This document shows, in pieces, positions 15,938 to 23,719 of a DNA stretch of 64,000 nt. Each line of letters starts with the position of its first letter. Within the stretch, counting starts at the first letter, position 1. The stretch is from Dyella_B nitratireducens. GTDB taxonomy: Bacteria > Pseudomonadota > Gammaproteobacteria > Xanthomonadales > Rhodanobacteraceae. Under the pieces are notes generated by a model that saw nothing but the letters and a program-made list of their open reading frames with translations, did not search any database and had not been told where the DNA came from. The DNA is taken from NCBI RefSeq assembly GCF_049532905.1, contig NZ_CP064032.1, positions 2,914,001-2,978,000 of the forward strand, in the 5' to 3' direction. The translations under genes and the position numbers were made by a program.

Positions 15938-17764
15938 ATGCACTGGGCCGGCAACAACCGCCGGAAACACTGCACAGGAATCTTCCTGCTGCTTATCGTG
16001 TTTGCAGGTGTGGCCATAGCTGCCGCACCTGCACCTAGTGATGTTTCACAACTTCTGACGCGCGCAGAAAACATAAAAACCTCAGACTACGCAAATTTTT
16101 TGAAGCTGCTTCAGGAGCTCGAAAGCCGCACAAGTGAATTATCAGAACCGCAGAAATGGCAGTTGCGCTTTATGGAGGGCTGGCAGGCTACCTATAGCGG
16201 CCAAGACGAGAAAGCCAAGCTATTACTGGAAGCTGTTGCGAAGCAAGCACCTGATAGCAGTCTAAGAACGCGTGCAACTGCCACGCTGATAAATGTCCTT
16301 GGTGTCGGTCACCACTACGAAGAAGCCTTCGAGTATCTGGATCGCGCTCTAGATAACCTCCCCCAGGTCACCGACAAACAGGCGCGTTTCCCTCTTTTGG
16401 GCGAGGCGTCGCAGCTATTGGTCGAAGCCGGTCAATATGACCTTGCCACCGGCTACGCCAATCAGATAGTTACTGAATTTCCGACTGGAAGATATGGTTG
16501 CATCGGTCGCATGCTCAAATTGCATGCCGAACTTCGTGGCGGGCAAACAAATATATCCAATGACGTATTTCAGGACGCCATAAATCGCTGCCTTGAAGTC
16601 AAAGAAAAGTTAGCCGCCGATACGATTCGACGTGACATGGCAATTCTTGCCATGCAGCAAAACAAGCTGGATGACGCACTTTCACTTCTGCAAGTAAATT
16701 ATCAAGAGGTAAAAGGTCTCGACTATCCCGACTTGACCTCGGAATACAACGTTCTTTTGGCGCAGACCTATTGGAAAAAAGACAATATTGCTCTGGCGCA
16801 AAAATATGCCATGACCACAGTCGACATTGCCTCCAAGAGCGACCTCATAGAACCCCTTATAACTGCTTACCAATTGCTGTATCAGATTGAAAGGCAATAC
16901 GGCAATCTACGCGACGCACTCGCTTATCACGAAAAGTATGTAGCAGCCGATAAAGAACACCTAGATGACATCCGGGAAAAAGCCCTCGCCTACCAAATCG
17001 TCAAGCAAGAAGTCGAAGCCAAGAAGATCGAACTTGGCACGCTAAACAAGCAAAATCAGATCCTGCAATTACAGCAAGCACTCGACCGCAAGGCCGTAGT
17101 TACCAGCCGCCTTTACATCGCCTTGCTGCTTACGGTACTCGCCTCCATCGCCTTCTGGCTCTACCGCCTCAAGCGCTCACAACTACGCTTCATGCGCCTG
17201 GCACGCCGCGATGGCCTCACCGGCATCTTCAACCGCCAGCACTTCGTCGAAGAAGCCGAACAGATACTGCGCTATGTGGCAAAGTCCCTACGCGGCGCCT
17301 GCCTGATCCTGATCGACCTCGATCATTTCAAAGACATCAACGACACCCACGGCCACGTCGTGGGCGACGCGGTGCTGAAGCGCGCCGTGGCGGTTTGCCA
17401 ATGCCACTTGAATTCCTGCGATGTATTCGGCCGCCTTGGCGGCGAGGAATTCGGCATTCTTCTGCCGGAATGCACGGTCATCCAGGCACTGGAGCGGGCG
17501 GAACGCATCCGCCTGTCCATCCAGCAAGTGGATGACAGCGAGGATGTTCCGCTGACCGCAAGTTTCGGCATCGCTGCCACCGCGCACTACGGATACGATC
17601 TGCGCCGCTTGCTGGTCGCCGCGGATAGTGCGCTCTATCGTGCCAAGAACGACGGCCGCAACCGCGTAGTCGTCAGCATGGACGACCATGCACCGCGTAC
17701 TGCCCCGAGCACCGGCAACAGCAAGCATGCCGATACATCCCCCTATGCCAACTCCACGGAATAA
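15938..17764 (+). CDS. TPR-containing membrane diguanylate cyclase
   Basis: This 608-aa protein has a basic N-terminus and signal-like hydrophobic segment (about 12-31), a long helical TPR-like sensor region (35-380), a transmembrane helix (SRLYIALLLTVLASIAFWLY, about 389-408) and a C-terminal GGDEF domain. RDGLTGIFNRQHFVEEA, DLDHFKDINDTHGH and RLGGEEFGIL are intact, so c-di-GMP synthesis is likely. No RxxD inhibitory site precedes GGEEF at the usual spacing. The ATG follows the precursor stop with no gap (TAAATG) and has no good ribosome site of its own, so translational coupling is likely. Terminator at 17878. Confidence 0.9.
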   Translation: MHWAGNNRRKHCTGIFLLLIVFAGVAIAAAPAPSDVSQLLTRAENIKTSDYANFLKLLQELESRTSELSEPQKWQLRFMEGWQATYSGQDEKAKLLLEAVAKQAPDSSLRTRATATLINVLGVGHHYEEAFEYLDRALDNLPQVTDKQARFPLLGEASQLLVEAGQYDLATGYANQIVTEFPTGRYGCIGRMLKLHAELRGGQTNISNDVFQDAINRCLEVKEKLAADTIRRDMAILAMQQNKLDDALSLLQVNYQEVKGLDYPDLTSEYNVLLAQTYWKKDNIALAQKYAMTTVDIASKSDLIEPLITAYQLLYQIERQYGNLRDALAYHEKYVAADKEHLDDIREKALAYQIVKQEVEAKKIELGTLNKQNQILQLQQALDRKAVVTSRLYIALLLTVLASIAFWLYRLKRSQLRFMRLARRDGLTGIFNRQHFVEEAEQILRYVAKSLRGACLILIDLDHFKDINDTHGHVVGDAVLKRAVAVCQCHLNSCDVFGRLGGEEFGILLPECTVIQALERAERIRLSIQQVDDSEDVPLTASFGIAATAHYGYDLRRLLVAADSALYRAKNDGRNRVVVSMDDHAPRTAPSTGNSKHADTSPYANSTE

Positions 17765-17877
17765 CGCGTCGCTTCCCATCCAGCACGCAAGCGCATGACG
17801 GCAGCAACATCCAGCAGCATAGGTTGTGCTTTGATCAGGGCGGAATACTGCTTCTGACATTCCATCGGCTGACAGGA

Positions 17878-17905
17878 CGAACCGGCCAACAGGCCGGTTC
17901 GTTTT
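17878..17905 (+). terminator. Rho-independent terminator after the cyclase gene
   Basis: CGAACCGGCC-AACA-GGCCGGTTCG is a perfect 10-bp stem with a four-base loop, followed by TTTTC. It could end the borosin/cyclase transcript. Confidence 0.85.
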
Positions 17906-17946
17906 CTTGCACCTTCCATGGACTTGCTGCACGCAACATCAATCGC

Positions 17947-19560
17947 TCATAGGTGAGACGCCACGTTGCCGACAATCAAGCTGCCGAAGCCGGTGGTGTA
18001 ATCCCAGCCTGCCGCTGCGCTTTCACCGTTGTTGTTACCCGACGTCACATCATGGAAGTCGGTCGAATAGTTGGACGCGGCATCCTGGTAGATCAGCGGC
18101 GCGGCAAAGCCGGGATTGCTGCCCTTCGCCTGGATGATGAGCGCCCACGACCCAACGAACAGCGGTGACGCCAAGCTGGTGCCGCCGATCTGCTGGGATT
18201 GCCCATCCACGATCACCTGCGAACCGGTATCCGGGCTGGCATTGAACGCAATGTCCGGCACGCCGCGGAACTGCGAGCTGCCATTCTGTCCCACACCTTG
18301 CTGCCAGCTTGGAATCGACTCGATCGTGCTGGGGCTGCCGCCTGTGGCACCTTCGTTTTCGCTGAGGTTGTTCCAGACCGTTTCATCCGCCCAGGTCGTA
18401 GTGTTGTTGGTGTAGAGCTCGGTGCCACCCACCGCGACCACATACGGCGAGCTGGCCGGATAGCTCGGTGTGATGCCGCCAGTGCCACACTCATCAGCAC
18501 CCGAGTCGCCGGACGATACCGAGAAGGTCTGTCCTTGCGATTCCGCCTGCTCGAAAATCTGATCATCCGTTGACGTCGGTGCATTGGTTTCGCACTCGCC
18601 CAGAGACACGTTGATCACCGGCACAGCGTTGGCAGAGACCACGGCGTTGTAGTCGGTAGTGAGGTCCGAATCGTTGAGCGACGCCGCGTCATACAGCACC
18701 AGCTGCTGCACGCCACCGGTCATGCCGACGATATCCTGCGAATCCAGATCCCATTCGCCATCACCACTGGTATCGCTGCTGCCGCTGCCGACCACCTGCA
18801 CGTTGACGGTCGCAAGACCATTGTTGCTGGTGAACTGCTGCAGATCGCTCTCCACATTGGTCATGCTGCCTTCGGTGATGATGCCCACGGAAACCGAGGT
18901 GGCCGCGGCAAGGCTGCTTGCACCATAGATGGCGTTGTAGTCCGTGGGATTGTGCGCCACGGCCGAGCCGTTGGCGTCCGTATGCACGGCATGCGGATTC
19001 ACGCGATGCGCAAAGGTGTGCGCAATATGCACGGTCTGCGTGCCCAACACTTCCAGCACCGTATCCTGCAACGCGGCAGGAATCTTCACGTCGCTGGCGT
19101 TGGCGTACGCATCACGGCCATCGTGCGTATGCACGTGCACGAACGTGGTGTTGAAAGCTGCCTGCGCGGTATCGGCATGGCCATAGCCTTCCACCAGCAT
19201 ACGGTTGGGCGCGATCGTGACCTTGCTGAAACCGGCCTTGGTCAAATAATCGGCCACTGCCTTGGCCTGGCTTGCCGTCGGCGCGTATTGCGCCTTGAAC
19301 TGCTCCGGCGTCAGCGGCTTGTGGCCGGGCTTGGCCAGATAGGCATCCAACTGCGCCTTGTTGCGCAACTTCAGCGACACCACGATGTGCATCGGCCGCG
19401 AGAAGGCCAGTGGACCAACCACCGTATCTCCCTTATGCAAGACCGTTGCATGCTTGACGCTCACCATCGCATCCACATTGCTCTGCGCAGCGGCAAATAC
19501 CGACGTGGCGCTCGCCACAGTCAAAGCAACCACCAGCGACTTGATACGAAGACTTGCCAT
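17947..19560 (-). CDS. Secreted S53-family serine-carboxyl peptidase (sedolisin)
   Basis: This 537-aa pre-pro-enzyme starts at MASLRIKSL after GGGAGG. Signal peptide about 1-24, activation propeptide about 25-190 (SRPMHIVVSLKLRN, LTPEQFKAQYAP, GFSKVTIAPNRMLVEGYG), then the catalytic domain. The Glu/Asp pair lies in GDGEWDLDSQDIVG, the nucleophile Ser in IGGTSLASPLFVG, and the calcium site near FHDVTSG and WDYTTGFGS. Such enzymes (xanthomonalisin, pseudomonapepsin) degrade proteins at acid pH outside the cell. No C-terminal extension is present. Confidence 0.95.
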   Translation of the reverse strand: MASLRIKSLVVALTVASATSVFAAAQSNVDAMVSVKHATVLHKGDTVVGPLAFSRPMHIVVSLKLRNKAQLDAYLAKPGHKPLTPEQFKAQYAPTASQAKAVADYLTKAGFSKVTIAPNRMLVEGYGHADTAQAAFNTTFVHVHTHDGRDAYANASDVKIPAALQDTVLEVLGTQTVHIAHTFAHRVNPHAVHTDANGSAVAHNPTDYNAIYGASSLAAATSVSVGIITEGSMTNVESDLQQFTSNNGLATVNVQVVGSGSSDTSGDGEWDLDSQDIVGMTGGVQQLVLYDAASLNDSDLTTDYNAVVSANAVPVINVSLGECETNAPTSTDDQIFEQAESQGQTFSVSSGDSGADECGTGGITPSYPASSPYVVAVGGTELYTNNTTTWADETVWNNLSENEGATGGSPSTIESIPSWQQGVGQNGSSQFRGVPDIAFNASPDTGSQVIVDGQSQQIGGTSLASPLFVGSWALIIQAKGSNPGFAAPLIYQDAASNYSTDFHDVTSGNNNGESAAAGWDYTTGFGSLIVGNVASHL

Positions 19561-20185
19561 GTTTACCTCCCACAAGAATTGAGGACGAACGAACCCGATG
19601 GAGCCATGCAAGGCCCCATGACTTATCGCAATCGCAATTAAAAAATCACGCGACTCCCCGAGTCTCGGTGAACTGCTGCTCCTCCCTGCGCTCCCCATGC
19701 GAGCAGTACCGACGGAACACTCAAGCGGCGCACAGGCATTTCAGTGCCGCTACGGAAATCATTCGCTCACTCCCTGTGGCGAACGGCCGAGACATTAGGT
19801 GTGCAAATCGATGCGCGTCAATTGCTGCCGCGCGGGTTGGCCGTTGCAAATTAACCAGGGTTCATCAGTGTGTACACGCGAAACGATTCGGGGTCACGCA
19901 TGTTTGGGAGGATCAGGCTTCACAGCTCTGTCACGCATCACGCTGCAGCAGCAAGCTCAACGACAGCCAGTGCCTGAGTCACGCACACCTTGCGTTTGTT
20001 TGAAACATTTTCGAATCGTGAAGGAATGACCTCGCGCGAGGTTTTTCAACAGCGCGATGATCATCGCAAACCATACGCACATCTTCGCCGCAAGCTTTCT
20101 GCAAGCATCGTCTTCACACATGCACACACGCCGAAATGTGCCTCAACGCACATCGGCGCGTGTGTCACCTTGTTAGATCACAGCA
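19561..20185. other. 625-bp intergenic region
   Basis: No convincing gene. It must hold the promoter of the S53 peptidase gene. On the plus strand, ACCTCGCGCGAGGT followed by TTTTT (20029-20046) looks like a short terminator with no plausible gene before it. A small RNA is possible but unsupported. Confidence 0.4.
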
Positions 20186-21103
20186 CTATTTGCCAGCGTC
20201 CTGGCCCTTGCTCAAATCAATCATCGGAATGGAACCCGCACCCACCACCTGCGGAAGAATCCCGTTCCAATGCTGCAGACCGTAGAAACGGGTGTATTCC
20301 GGATCATTCTTCAGCGCCTGCCCCACCGTTTCGATGGCCTTTGCCTGGGCTTGTGCCTGCAGCACGGTAGCCTGCGCCTCACCGTTGGCACGCTCCACCG
20401 CGGCGGTTGCTTCGGCCTGGGCAGTGACGGTTTTCTGTTCGCCTTCGTAGCGTTTCTGCGCCACCGTGTTTTCGGCCTGCACCGCCAGATTCTTGGCGCG
20501 CACGGCCTCCTCGATGGATTGATCGAAAACCGGCGAGTAGTGAATGCCGACCAGTTGCACATCGATCACCTCGACATCGAACAGGCGCTGCAAGGCTTCA
20601 CTGATGTCCTTGCGCATTTGCGTCGTGATCTGCGCGCGCTGGTCGGAAATGGTCAGCGTGTTGTAGCGCGCGAATGCGGCCAATGCCCGATCACGCACTA
20701 CCGGCAGGATGGTGGCTTCAATATCCACCGATCCGGCCCGCCCGACGTGATAGAGCAGGTTCATCACCGCGGAGGTCGGTATCTGGTAGATCAAGCTGAC
20801 GTCGATGGTGACCTTCTGGTTGTCATTGGTATAGACGTCCAATCCGTTCAAGGTATAAACCGAACGGCTCGTTTGCAGGCGATCCACCGTTTCAAAGAAC
20901 GGCACCTTGAAGTGCACGCCCGTCGTGAGGGGCGCGGAAGTCATCGGCGTACCGCCCATCCAGCGCGTGCCGACTTCCTCACTGGGTGACACCACGAAAA
21001 CACTGTTCAACAGCAAAATGATGACGACAAGCACGACCAGCAGCCCGCCGAAGCGAAAGCGGGCGAAGAACGCGCGAGGGTCCTTGGGCGGCAAGCTGAG
21101 CAT
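20186..21103 (-). CDS. Prohibitin/SPFH-domain membrane protein
   Basis: This 305-aa protein starts at MLSLPPKDPRAFF after AAGGGGA. A single transmembrane helix (LLVVLVVIILLLNSVFVV, about 18-35) is followed by the SPFH domain with VSPSEEVGTRW, GVHFKVPFFETV and DVSLIYQIP. A long Ala/Glu/Gln-rich coiled coil (EAVRAKNLAVQAENTVAQKR and the following heptads) completes it. It fits prohibitin-like scaffolds that form rings in the membrane and control proteases or membrane organisation. No partner such as HflC or NfeD is adjacent. Confidence 0.88.
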   Translation of the reverse strand: MLSLPPKDPRAFFARFRFGGLLVVLVVIILLLNSVFVVSPSEEVGTRWMGGTPMTSAPLTTGVHFKVPFFETVDRLQTSRSVYTLNGLDVYTNDNQKVTIDVSLIYQIPTSAVMNLLYHVGRAGSVDIEATILPVVRDRALAAFARYNTLTISDQRAQITTQMRKDISEALQRLFDVEVIDVQLVGIHYSPVFDQSIEEAVRAKNLAVQAENTVAQKRYEGEQKTVTAQAEATAAVERANGEAQATVLQAQAQAKAIETVGQALKNDPEYTRFYGLQHWNGILPQVVGAGSIPMIDLSKGQDAGK

Positions 21104-21289
21104 GAACGATCCCCTTCCTGATATTGGCGGCATCTTGCCGCAATGCCGCTGCATTGACGAGTGACCAGGCCCTGCCGCCGCCCGCTTTGCGAAGAATTTA
21201 CGCAGCCAGGTGCCATCGCATATAGCGCTTTTACCTGGGCAGGCGCGACCATGCGCCATCCGCAAAACATGCGATGCAGGTGCGTTACC

Positions 21290-21706
21290 GTGACCATCAT
21301 GATCGTGCAAGGCCCCCAGGCTCAGGCGTCCTCCCTAAGCCGCGAACTATTGGGGCAGCTGAAGCAATTGGCATTGGCGGCGGGGCGGACGGTTGAAGTG
21401 TGTACCTGCACGGGCTTGCGCGAGTTCGTCGCCCGGGTACGCACCGCTCGTCCACACCATACGGAATTCATGGTGCTCGCACCCGGCATGCTTGCCCAGC
21501 AATCGCAGTTGCATCCGGAAGCCGGCCTTGGCGATGCGCTCGATGCGCTGAACATGCCTTACGTCGAGGTGCAGGACGGCGAGGATTCGCTGGAAGCCGG
21601 CAGCGCTTCGCACCACGGACCACTGGCCACCGTGGTCGTCAACGGCGATGCGTGCACCAGCTATAGCATTGCGCTAGGCATTGCACTGAAACGACTCGCC
21701 GCCTGA
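21290..21706 (+). CDS. Type II dehydroquinase-like protein, probably non-catalytic
   Basis: This 138-aa protein follows the AroQ (flavodoxin-like dodecamer) plan: first strand IMIVQGP, a helix, then FMVLAPGMLAQQS, a VEVQ strand, and a C-terminal SYSIALGIALKRLA helix. The catalytic features of true type II 3-dehydroquinate dehydratases are absent. There is no RxxxYG loop Tyr near residue 20, and the usual HLSN motif is replaced by QDGED. It is therefore probably a structural paralogue. The start is GTG after CAGGTG; ATGs at 21251 and 21299 are alternatives. The acetyltransferase gene follows 30 bp later. Confidence 0.6.
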   Translation: MTIMIVQGPQAQASSLSRELLGQLKQLALAAGRTVEVCTCTGLREFVARVRTARPHHTEFMVLAPGMLAQQSQLHPEAGLGDALDALNMPYVEVQDGEDSLEAGSASHHGPLATVVVNGDACTSYSIALGIALKRLAA

Positions 21707-21736
21707 TCACGCCACCACCCGGAGCATGCGAGACTG

Positions 21737-22249
21737 ATGCGCATGCTGATCCGGCCGGCGCAACCCGAAGATACGTTGAGCGTAGCGCGCGTGCACGTGC
21801 GCGCATGGCAAGTGGGCTATCGCCATCTGCTGCCCGACGACTACCTTACCCAACTGCATCCGGAAGAACGCGCTCGACGCTACGACTTCGCCAACCAGGA
21901 CATGCAACGCCCCAAGACCTTGGTCGTGGAAGAAGACGGCGCCATTCGTGGCTTTGCCACCACGTCACCGGCACGCGATGCGGATATGCCCGGATGCGGC
22001 GAGCTGTGCGCACTTTACGTGGATCCCGATTGGTGGGGCCATGGCCTCGGCACCGCATTGCTATCCGCTGCACGGCACCGCCTCGTCGAACAGGGATACC
22101 GCCATGCCACACTCTGGCTGCTGGCCGGCAATCTACGCGCTAGCAGCCTGTATCGCGCAGACGGCTGGGCTCCCGACGGACAGGCCCGCACGGAGAACAT
22201 CTGGGGCGTGACCGTGCACGAAATCCGTTATCGCCGCTCATTGGTCTAG
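21737..22249 (+). CDS. GNAT-family N-acetyltransferase
   Basis: This 170-aa protein has the acetyl-CoA binding motif A (LCALYVDPDWWGHGLGTALL, Q/RxxGxG-like with GHGLGT) and motif B (ATLWLLAGNLRASSLYRADG). The N-terminus IRPAQPEDTLSVARVHVRAW matches the RimI-like group with the HVxxW signature. The substrate is unknown. It is probably co-transcribed with the dehydroquinase-like gene just upstream. Confidence 0.88.
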   Translation: MRMLIRPAQPEDTLSVARVHVRAWQVGYRHLLPDDYLTQLHPEERARRYDFANQDMQRPKTLVVEEDGAIRGFATTSPARDADMPGCGELCALYVDPDWWGHGLGTALLSAARHRLVEQGYRHATLWLLAGNLRASSLYRADGWAPDGQARTENIWGVTVHEIRYRRSLV

Positions 22250-22449
22250 GCGACACACTGCGCCCTACCCATTGCGTCAGGTGACGCAGGAAGTCACAGG
22301 AGCACCGCGGGTCAACGCCCCGCAGCTGGTATTGCGGACATCCGCAGGTAACTCGCTGATTTAGGCAAAACAAGCACTTCCACGCACTATCACCGCGCGC
22401 TCTAAAACCGGCTGAGCACTCTTTAAGCAACCCGGCCACGCTCCACCCT

Positions 22450-22465
22450 TGGCGCACTTCCTGCT
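22450..22465 (+). promoter_or_regulatory. Possible sigma-54 type -24/-12 element
   Basis: TGGCGCACTTCCTGCT has GG and GC dinucleotides at the spacing of sigma-54 promoters. It lies about 70 bp upstream of the nuclease gene. This is a single by-eye match, and no activator gene is adjacent. Confidence 0.25.
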
Positions 22466-22535
22466 TGACGAAATCAAGACCGCACCTGCGAGTCACTGAA
22501 GCATTCAAGAAAAAGCAGACGCTCGGGAGGGGGCG

Positions 22536-23201
22536 GTGTCAAGGCGCAAAGACGGCGGCATCGAGATGGTTTCCAAACTGCCCTGGCAGGCCGGCCTCGT
22601 CCTCGGCGCAGCGGGCTATGTCGCCATGCGCTATGGACTGGCCTGGTGCATGACCACGTTTGGCGGCCCCACCGGCCAGGCGCTGGGCAGCTCGCTCGAC
22701 GATGGTGCCTACGCTCCCGCTGCCTGGTTGCTGCTGATCGCCTGCTGGCTTGCCGCACTGATTTCCTATCTCGACAGCCGGCGCCGGCACCGGCTGCTTG
22801 CCTCGCAAACCGGCCTGCGCAGCTTGAGTGCGATGGATTGGCGCGAATTCGAAATGCTGGTCGGCGAAGCCTTTCGGCGACAAGGTTACAAGGTGCGTGA
22901 AATCGGGCTTGGCGGTGCAGACGGCGGCATCGATCTGATCCTGCACAAAGACAGCGCGACCATCCTCGTGCAGTGCAAGCAATGGCGCACCAAGCTGGTC
23001 GACGTACGCGTGGTGCGCGAAATGTACGGCCTGCTCATGCATCACCGCGCCGACGCGGTAAAAATCGTCGCCATCGGCCATTACACCGATGATGCGCAAC
23101 GCTTCGTGCACGGCAAGCCGATCGAGCTGATTTCGGGCGAGGCTTTGCTGGCGATGGTGCGGGAATGCCAGGCTGCAACGCGGCAGCCCAAGCACGCTTG
23201 A
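22536..23201 (+). CDS. Membrane-anchored Mrr-like restriction-endonuclease-fold protein
   Basis: This 221-aa protein starts at GTG after GGGAGGGGG. Two transmembrane helices (about 14-35 and 60-80) precede a C-terminal Mrr_cat domain: MDWREFEMLVGEAFRRQGYK, GGADGGIDLIL with the catalytic Asp, and ILVQCKQWR with the Q-x-K pair. Mrr-type nucleases cleave modified DNA. The double membrane anchor suggests a role other than classical restriction, such as DNA uptake or envelope-linked defence. It is not next to any methylase. Confidence 0.85.
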   Translation: MSRRKDGGIEMVSKLPWQAGLVLGAAGYVAMRYGLAWCMTTFGGPTGQALGSSLDDGAYAPAAWLLLIACWLAALISYLDSRRRHRLLASQTGLRSLSAMDWREFEMLVGEAFRRQGYKVREIGLGGADGGIDLILHKDSATILVQCKQWRTKLVDVRVVREMYGLLMHHRADAVKIVAIGHYTDDAQRFVHGKPIELISGEALLAMVRECQAATRQPKHA

Positions 23202-23210
23202 GCCTTACCG

Positions 23211-23657
23211 TTACGTCCTGAACAAGGCCGCCTGCCCGCGCAACACACCCGCCTGGTCGACCAACTGCCAGACAGTCCCGTCGTTGATCCAAAAAGTGCG
23301 CGCCGATTTGCTGATACGCAATCCGCGATAGCCGGTTGCAAACCCTTGCTTGCTGACCTGCTCCAGAAACTGTCTTCTGTCTTCCACTTGCTGCGGCGGC
23401 GCGGACAATCGGGACGGAAGCTCCATCAGTTCCTCCCAGGAATATTCAAAGCAGCGTTGCGCAGCAACGTTGCCGTAGATGAACCGGGGATCGGCACGCG
23501 TGTCATGGGCCAGCAGTCCGAACGGCGCCTCCTCATAGAGCCAGCGAATCGCCTGCTCATCCGTGAGGGTGGGATCGACCAGCGGCTGGCCAAGCCAGCG
23601 GGCATAACTATCTGCAAGCAAGCGATAAAGCGTCGAAGCTGCGCCGGGAAGATTCAT
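23211..23657 (-). CDS. MEKHLA-domain protein
   Basis: This 148-aa protein resembles the MEKHLA domain, a PAS-related module: RLLADSYARWLGQPLVD, EEAPFGLLAHDTRADPRFIYGN and CFEYSWEELMELPSRLSAPP. Such proteins are small sensor-like modules with undefined ligands. The start is MNLPGAAS at 23657; a TTG at 23693 would add 12 residues. It is convergent with the Mrr-like gene, with a 9-bp gap. Confidence 0.75.
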   Translation of the reverse strand: MNLPGAASTLYRLLADSYARWLGQPLVDPTLTDEQAIRWLYEEAPFGLLAHDTRADPRFIYGNVAAQRCFEYSWEELMELPSRLSAPPQQVEDRRQFLEQVSKQGFATGYRGLRISKSARTFWINDGTVWQLVDQAGVLRGQAALFRT

Positions 23658-23719
23658 AAGAGTCCATGCAAGCAATGATGCTGGGGAAATCAAGCAAAGG
23701 ACGGAGCATGCGCCACGCT

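Noticed and set aside
19799..20029. A 76-codon frame ending at a short terminator-like hairpin
   Set aside because: No ribosome site, Cys/Arg/Gln-rich composition and no coherent structure. The hairpin alone is not enough for a gene or RNA.
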